Part shown: positions 33,260-36,815 of the stretch, in pieces
How the letters are laid out: the number at the start of each line of letters is the position of its first letter
Position numbering within the stretch: position 1 is the first letter of the stretch
Origin: Candidatus Bathyarchaeota archaeon
GTDB taxonomy: Archaea; Thermoproteota; Bathyarchaeia; 40CM-2-53-6; FEN-987
Direction of reading: 5' to 3'
NCBI GenBank assembly: GCA_022865625.1
Contig: JALHTB010000008.1
Span: 1-36,815 of the forward strand
DNA: 36,815 nucleotides
Notes under the pieces: generated by a model
What the model was told of the DNA's origin: nothing
What the model saw: only the letters and a program-made list of their open reading frames with translations
Database searches by the model: none
Made by a program: the position numbers and the translations under genes

Positions 33260-34021
33260 ATGCAGACCTGGCGTCTTCTCGACTTCGAGTACTCTGATGC
33301 TCCATCTAATCTTGCATTTGACGAGACGTTGGCGAGAGAGGTTGGAAACGGGAAGTCGTCCCCGACTCTTCGCCTGTGGAGGAACTCGAAGGCTGCAGTC
33401 ATCGGTGAGAATCAGTCCGCGGGGCTTGAGCTGCAACTGGACGCCTGTAGAGAGCTGGGCGTGGAAGTCGTCCGACGTTTCACCGGAGGTGGAGCGGTCT
33501 ATCACGACCTAGGAAATCTGAACTACTCAGTATGTACGCCGAAGCCATCCCACTCAAGCCTTGAGTTCCAGAATCTAGTATCCAGACAGGCCCTCGATTG
33601 CGTCGTTATCTGCTTACGAAGGCTAGGCCTGGATTCGACTGTAGTCCCCGTCAACACGATAATTGTTCACGGACGAAAGATCTCAGGTGGAGCAGGAGCG
33701 ATTCGCTGGGGGTCCATCTTCTATCATGGTTCGATCTTGGCGAATACGGATCTTGAGATGGTGTGGAAGGTCCTCCGACTGCAGCAGACGACAGCGCCTG
33801 CCAAGTTCGTTCAAAGCACTCGTGCTCCCGTGACCTCCCTGGAGAGGGAACTCGGCAGAGACATCTCGATCGACCGTGTCAAGAGAAGCCTCAGCGACGC
33901 TTTCGCAGAAATGTTCAAAGCACGTCTTGTTGCCGGACCAGCAACAGGGCAGGAACTGAACGCGGTCTCGGGTCTAGTCAAGGAGAAGTACGGCAACAAC
34001 GAATGGAATCTGAAGATGTAG
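33260..34021 (+). CDS. lplA: Lipoate-protein ligase A family protein
   Basis: The 253-residue protein belongs to the biotin/lipoate ligase family. Motifs are WRLLDFEYSDAPSNLAFDETLA, the lipoyl-AMP site VVRRFTGGGAVYHDLGNLNYS, and NTIIVHGRKISGGAGAIRWGSIFYHGSIL with the catalytic Lys. It attaches lipoate, or octanoate, to E2 or glycine-cleavage H proteins. Archaeal enzymes often need a separate LplB-like C-terminal partner, which is not in the window. ATG at 33260 is preferred; TTG at 33254 is possible. It follows DUF2110 by about 60 bp on the same strand. Confidence 0.9.
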   Translation: MQTWRLLDFEYSDAPSNLAFDETLAREVGNGKSSPTLRLWRNSKAAVIGENQSAGLELQLDACRELGVEVVRRFTGGGAVYHDLGNLNYSVCTPKPSHSSLEFQNLVSRQALDCVVICLRRLGLDSTVVPVNTIIVHGRKISGGAGAIRWGSIFYHGSILANTDLEMVWKVLRLQQTTAPAKFVQSTRAPVTSLERELGRDISIDRVKRSLSDAFAEMFKARLVAGPATGQELNAVSGLVKEKYGNNEWNLKM

Positions 34022-34155
34022 ACTAGTTCCTGAGCTGAAGAACTCGATAGGAGAAAATGGAATCCCAGCAGCAGGACAAAATCGAGCGCGGCTCCGGAGT
34101 CAAAACTACGTAATGCAGAAATACAGTCCGGGAACAGTCCACCGGCAGTTGAGAC

Positions 34156-35334
34156 ATGTTGGCTAGATCGTTTCCAGCCTCGACCCCTTGTTTCCTATTG
34201 ATGCTTCTGGCTTTGTCGATACTATGCCCGAGTGTGGTTACCGCGTCCGGTCTAATCAGAAACGGTTCCACAGTTCAGAGTTCGTCGCACAGCGTAATCG
34301 CTGATTCTCCGGGCCAGTACTACTGGTACTATTGCTACCCGTGGGACTACTCACGGTGTTATACCTACTACTGGGGGCCTTGGTGGCACTACACGTACCC
34401 CTATGATTACTACACACCAAGCACTGAGACAAAGAAGACGTTCGAACTCAAGGTCGATACTAATCCGGCCGGGATCGCTTCCGTGAATGGCAAGGGAACG
34501 TACAACCAAGGCACAGTCGCATCATTCAGCCTGGCTTCTGTCATCGTGCCCGCTGGCGCAAACCAGCGTTACGTCTTCTCACATTGGAGCGGAGACTTCT
34601 CAGGGAGCGCACCCAGCGGCGCAGTCACGATGGATTCTGCAAAAACCATTGTCGCGAACTATCGCATCGAGAACTATCTGAAGGTGTCAGTGGATCCTCC
34701 GGGCATCACCTATGCAACTGGGGAGGACTGGTACGCTTCAGGTGAGTCTGTATCGATAGGTGCTGTGCCCTCACAGATTCCGGGTGGTGATGGGATCCGC
34801 TATGTCTTTCAGCATTGGATAGCCGATTCGGTTCCAGTATCAGGAAATCCCATCGAGGTCACGATGGATGTTCCTCACACCATCGTAGCGCATTACAGGA
34901 CACAGTATCTTCTCACGGTCTCATCGGAATACGGAGCCGCCCAAGGAGGAGGATGGTATGACGCCGGGGACTCCGCTGGGTTCTCAGTCACAACTCAGGT
35001 TGAAACTGGATACGGAGTGAGACAGGTCTTTGACAGATGGACCGGAGACGTGGAGTCAAGTTCCTCAACCGGCACGATCATCATGGACTCACCTCACAAT
35101 GTGAGAGCTGTTTGGAGAACTGACAGCACGATCCTGTACGCGACAATGGCGCTTGGCATCGGAGGCGCATTCGTGCTTGGAATCGGGCTGGTCGCAATCG
35201 CGATCACTAGGTCGCAGCCTAAGCCTGCCCCACTGACTCCAACCCGACCAGTAGCGACAGATGAGATGCCTCCTGAGAAAATGAAGCCGGCGCAGTCCAG
35301 AAAGAAAGTCAAACCGCCACCGAAGACTACCTAG
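34156..35334 (+). CDS. Aromatic-rich, membrane-anchored surface protein with three beta repeats
   Basis: The 392-residue protein has a signal peptide (about 1-30), then a segment extremely rich in Tyr and Trp (about 54-86, with motifs such as YYWYYCYPWDY and YYWGPWWHYTYPYDYY). Three repeats of about 75 residues follow, each with GxGxYxxG/GxxWYxxG, YVFxHW or VFDRW and a MDSxxTIVAxY end, like divergent InlB B-repeats. A membrane helix (LYATMALGIGGAFVLGIGLVAIAI) and a basic, Pro/Lys-rich cytoplasmic tail close the protein. It is probably cell-surface exposed; adhesion or ligand binding is inferred. Starts at ATG 34156 with no Shine-Dalgarno. It stands alone. Confidence 0.75.
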   Translation: MLARSFPASTPCFLLMLLALSILCPSVVTASGLIRNGSTVQSSSHSVIADSPGQYYWYYCYPWDYSRCYTYYWGPWWHYTYPYDYYTPSTETKKTFELKVDTNPAGIASVNGKGTYNQGTVASFSLASVIVPAGANQRYVFSHWSGDFSGSAPSGAVTMDSAKTIVANYRIENYLKVSVDPPGITYATGEDWYASGESVSIGAVPSQIPGGDGIRYVFQHWIADSVPVSGNPIEVTMDVPHTIVAHYRTQYLLTVSSEYGAAQGGGWYDAGDSAGFSVTTQVETGYGVRQVFDRWTGDVESSSSTGTIIMDSPHNVRAVWRTDSTILYATMALGIGGAFVLGIGLVAIAITRSQPKPAPLTPTRPVATDEMPPEKMKPAQSRKKVKPPPKTT

Positions 35335-35453
35335 TTGGAACTTTCTCCTACACACGGGCTCTTCTCGGGGAGGGAGGAGGCTTCAACTGCCCTCCGTTAA
35401 GCTGTAGAAAGTGTGAAATTGTGATCTCGTGACCCGCTAGGTGGAGTCGACTC

Positions 35454-36416
35454 ATGTTCGAGACTCGAATGACCAAACTGTTAGATGTTGAGTACCCTAT
35501 CGTCGGCGGCGCCATGATGCACGTCTCCAAGCCGGAATTCGTGGCGGCAATCTCGAATGCTGGAGCGTTGGGGATGATGGCCTCTGCTATGTATGAGAAC
35601 CAAGAGGAATTCCGCCAGGCCGTCAGCAGGGTAAGAGCTCTCACGAAGAAGCCATTCGGTGTGAACCTAAGCCTATTCCCCGCAATGCGTCCCATCGACA
35701 ACGACCTCTACGTCGACGTGATACTGGAGGAGCATGCGCCGATCGTAGAGACTAGTGGACATCGTCCGCCGGAAGACTTGCTTGCGCGACTGAAGGCTGG
35801 AGGCGTCAAAACGATGCACAAATGCGTTAGCGTCCGACACGCGTTGAGCGCCGAGAAAGCCGGGGTAGATGCCGTAACGGTCTTTGGAACCGAGGGAGGC
35901 GGGCACATAGGCGAGGTCGGACTGACCACGATGGTTCTTGTGCCCCGAGCTGTAGAAGCGCTCAAGGTGCCGGTCCTAGCTGCTGGTGGCATCACCAACG
36001 GAAGAGGACTACTGGCTGCATTGGCCCTGGGTGCCGACGGGGTCACCATAGGTACACGGCTATTGGTGACGACGGAATGTCCGATTCATGAGAATCTGAA
36101 GCGAGCCTTGGTATCGGCGACAGAACTCGACACGCTACCGATTCTCGGATCCTTGCAGAACACCCTTCGTGCCTGGAAGAACTCCGCCGCACTCAAAGTG
36201 GCTGAGCTGGAATCACATCAAGCTGAGCTGGGGGAGATCCTGTCAATAGTTGCCGGCACGGCGACGAAGCGCATGTACGAAGATGGCGACTTGGATGCTG
36301 GCGTCATTCCCTGCAGTCAAAGCATAGGTACCGTGCACGAGATCAAGCCAGTCGCCCAGGTCATCGACGAGATGATGCGAGAGGCGTCAGAGACACTGGA
36401 GCGTCTGGCCAAGTAG
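35454..36416 (+). CDS. Nitronate monooxygenase/2-nitropropane dioxygenase-like FMN enzyme
   Basis: The 320-residue TIM-barrel protein belongs to the NPD/FabK family. VEYPIVGGAMMHVSKPEFVAAISNAGALGMMAS is the N-terminal signature; GVDAVTVFGTEGGGHIGEVGLTTMVLVPRAVEAL, VLAAGGITNGRGLLAALALGADGVTIGTRLLVTTEC hold FMN-binding motifs. The His of GGGHIG matches the catalytic base of nitronate monooxygenases. Whether it oxidises nitronates or reduces enoyl-thioesters cannot be decided by sequence. ATG at 35454. Confidence 0.88.
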   Translation: MFETRMTKLLDVEYPIVGGAMMHVSKPEFVAAISNAGALGMMASAMYENQEEFRQAVSRVRALTKKPFGVNLSLFPAMRPIDNDLYVDVILEEHAPIVETSGHRPPEDLLARLKAGGVKTMHKCVSVRHALSAEKAGVDAVTVFGTEGGGHIGEVGLTTMVLVPRAVEALKVPVLAAGGITNGRGLLAALALGADGVTIGTRLLVTTECPIHENLKRALVSATELDTLPILGSLQNTLRAWKNSAALKVAELESHQAELGEILSIVAGTATKRMYEDGDLDAGVIPCSQSIGTVHEIKPVAQVIDEMMREASETLERLAK

Positions 36417-36503
36417 AACGCAAGGGAGAGCAGAACGGGCCCGCAGTATCGGCTACCGTGCGCCTACTAGCGAATGAGGCTAGTTCCCGTTCGCATGTTT
36501 CTC

Positions 36504-36613
36504 GGGTGTATGACACCCTTCTTCGGATGTATGACACCTTGTGCTCATGGTATGTATCGGAAAACGATGCTGTACTTATATAGGCACACTGATGTACCAT
36601 TAGGTGTAGGCGT
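36504..36613 (+). promoter_or_regulatory. Promoter with tandem palindromes 21 bp apart
   Basis: GGGTGT-ATG-ACACCC (36504-36518) is repeated 21 bp later as GGATGTATGACACC (36525-36538). A TATATAG box lies at 36577-36583, then 20 bases, then GTGTAGGCGT (36604-36613). The last two elements and their spacing are identical to 15251-15287. The palindromes fit a dimeric regulator binding on one face of the helix. The stretch 36417-36503 shows nothing else. Confidence 0.55.
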
Positions 36614-36621
36614 GAAACAAG

Positions 36622-36711
36622 ATGGAAATCGAAGAAATCCTGAACATGGGCGCATACCGAAAGAATGCACGAGCCCTTCAACTAAGAAGGCTACTCTCAA
36701 TAGTCCTGTAG
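36622..36711 (+). pseudogene. Short ORF or disrupted regulator gene at the window end
   Basis: ATG at 36622, just downstream of the tandem-palindrome promoter, opens a 29-codon frame (MEIEEILNMGAYRKN, then ARALQLRRLLSIVL) that looks like the start of a helical protein. It ends with TAG at 36709-36711. The same frame then continues past another TAG (about 36739-36741) to the window end without TAA or TGA. This could be a short gene, a gene broken by point mutations, or read-through. An overlapping plus-strand frame ending at 36779 looks less protein-like. The remainder of 36712-36815 has no separate feature. Confidence 0.3.
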
Positions 36712-36815
36712 AATGGCGAGCCCGGTTCTGTGAAACCCTAGGCTGCACGGTCGCGCAGCCATCGGGCAACGGCATATAGGGTCGGATTGCTGCTTACGTC
36801 AGCAATTGGGATTCG

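Noticed and set aside
36709..36741. Pyrrolysine (TAG) recoding
   Set aside because: Several normal genes in the window end with TAG and continue in no family-like way; no pyl gene is present here, so decay is the simpler reading.
36474..36779. 101-codon plus-strand frame at the right edge
   Set aside because: It spans the palindromes and TATA box and has no protein-like composition; the frame from 36622 is more convincing.
1..36815. CRISPR array, insertion sequence, rRNA or integrase gene
   Set aside because: No regular spacer-repeat pattern, transposase motif, rRNA-like stretch or integrase was seen; the short repeats near pfkA are too few and uneven for CRISPR.

Overview
The window comes from an archaeon, most likely of the TACK superphylum and perhaps a Bathyarchaeia- or Thaumarchaeota-like anaerobe. 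The evidence is an archaeal set of information genes (TFE, MBF1 with an N-terminal zinc ribbon, alpha-NAC with a UBA domain, the tRNA C56 methyltransferase aTrm56, a PUA protein, an Rpn11-like JAMM protease), an A-type ATPase (subunits A, B, D), TATA-like elements close to start codons, and frequent TTG starts without a Shine-Dalgarno sequence. No rRNA, tRNA, insertion sequence or CRISPR array was found. The exact lineage is inferred, not proven.

Layout. 1-5100 is accessory: a truncated gene at the left edge, a GyrI-like protein, a GMC oxidoreductase remnant, a GalE-like epimerase with an SDR, an M29-like protein that lacks its metal ligands, and a decayed winged-helix regulator. 5101-15025, all on the minus strand, is the metabolic core: korDABC (2-oxoglutarate:ferredoxin oxidoreductase), then tfrBA (fumarate reductase), hdrCBA (heterodisulfide reductase), mvhD and a DUF554 membrane protein. 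15200-21413 holds a rhomboid protease, an F420/flavin oxidoreductase, DUF362, a lone Lrp ligand-binding domain, a SIMPL protein, the JAMM protease, an HD hydrolase and an intact M29 peptidase. 21682-25518 is atpA-atpB-atpD. 25519-27923 holds a bacterial-type phosphofructokinase and a cupin among repeats that resemble tRNA 3' ends. 27924-34021 holds an alkyltransferase, an FAD reductase and the information-processing genes, ending with DUF2110 and a lipoate ligase. 34156-36416 encodes an aromatic-rich surface protein and a nitronate-monooxygenase-like enzyme. The right edge has a promoter with tandem palindromes.

How the genes may work together. The core cluster could run a reductive TCA branch: TfrAB makes succinate from fumarate, succinyl-CoA forms elsewhere, and KorABCD reduces it to 2-oxoglutarate with reduced ferredoxin. 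HdrABC-MvhD could bifurcate electrons so that fumarate is the high-potential acceptor and ferredoxin the low-potential one. No hydrogenase genes lie beside mvhD, so the electron donor is unknown. Two further points stand out: korA appears to start at a CTG that overlaps the korD stop, and two distant loci share a promoter with tandem GGGTG-N5-CACCC palindromes 21 bp apart.
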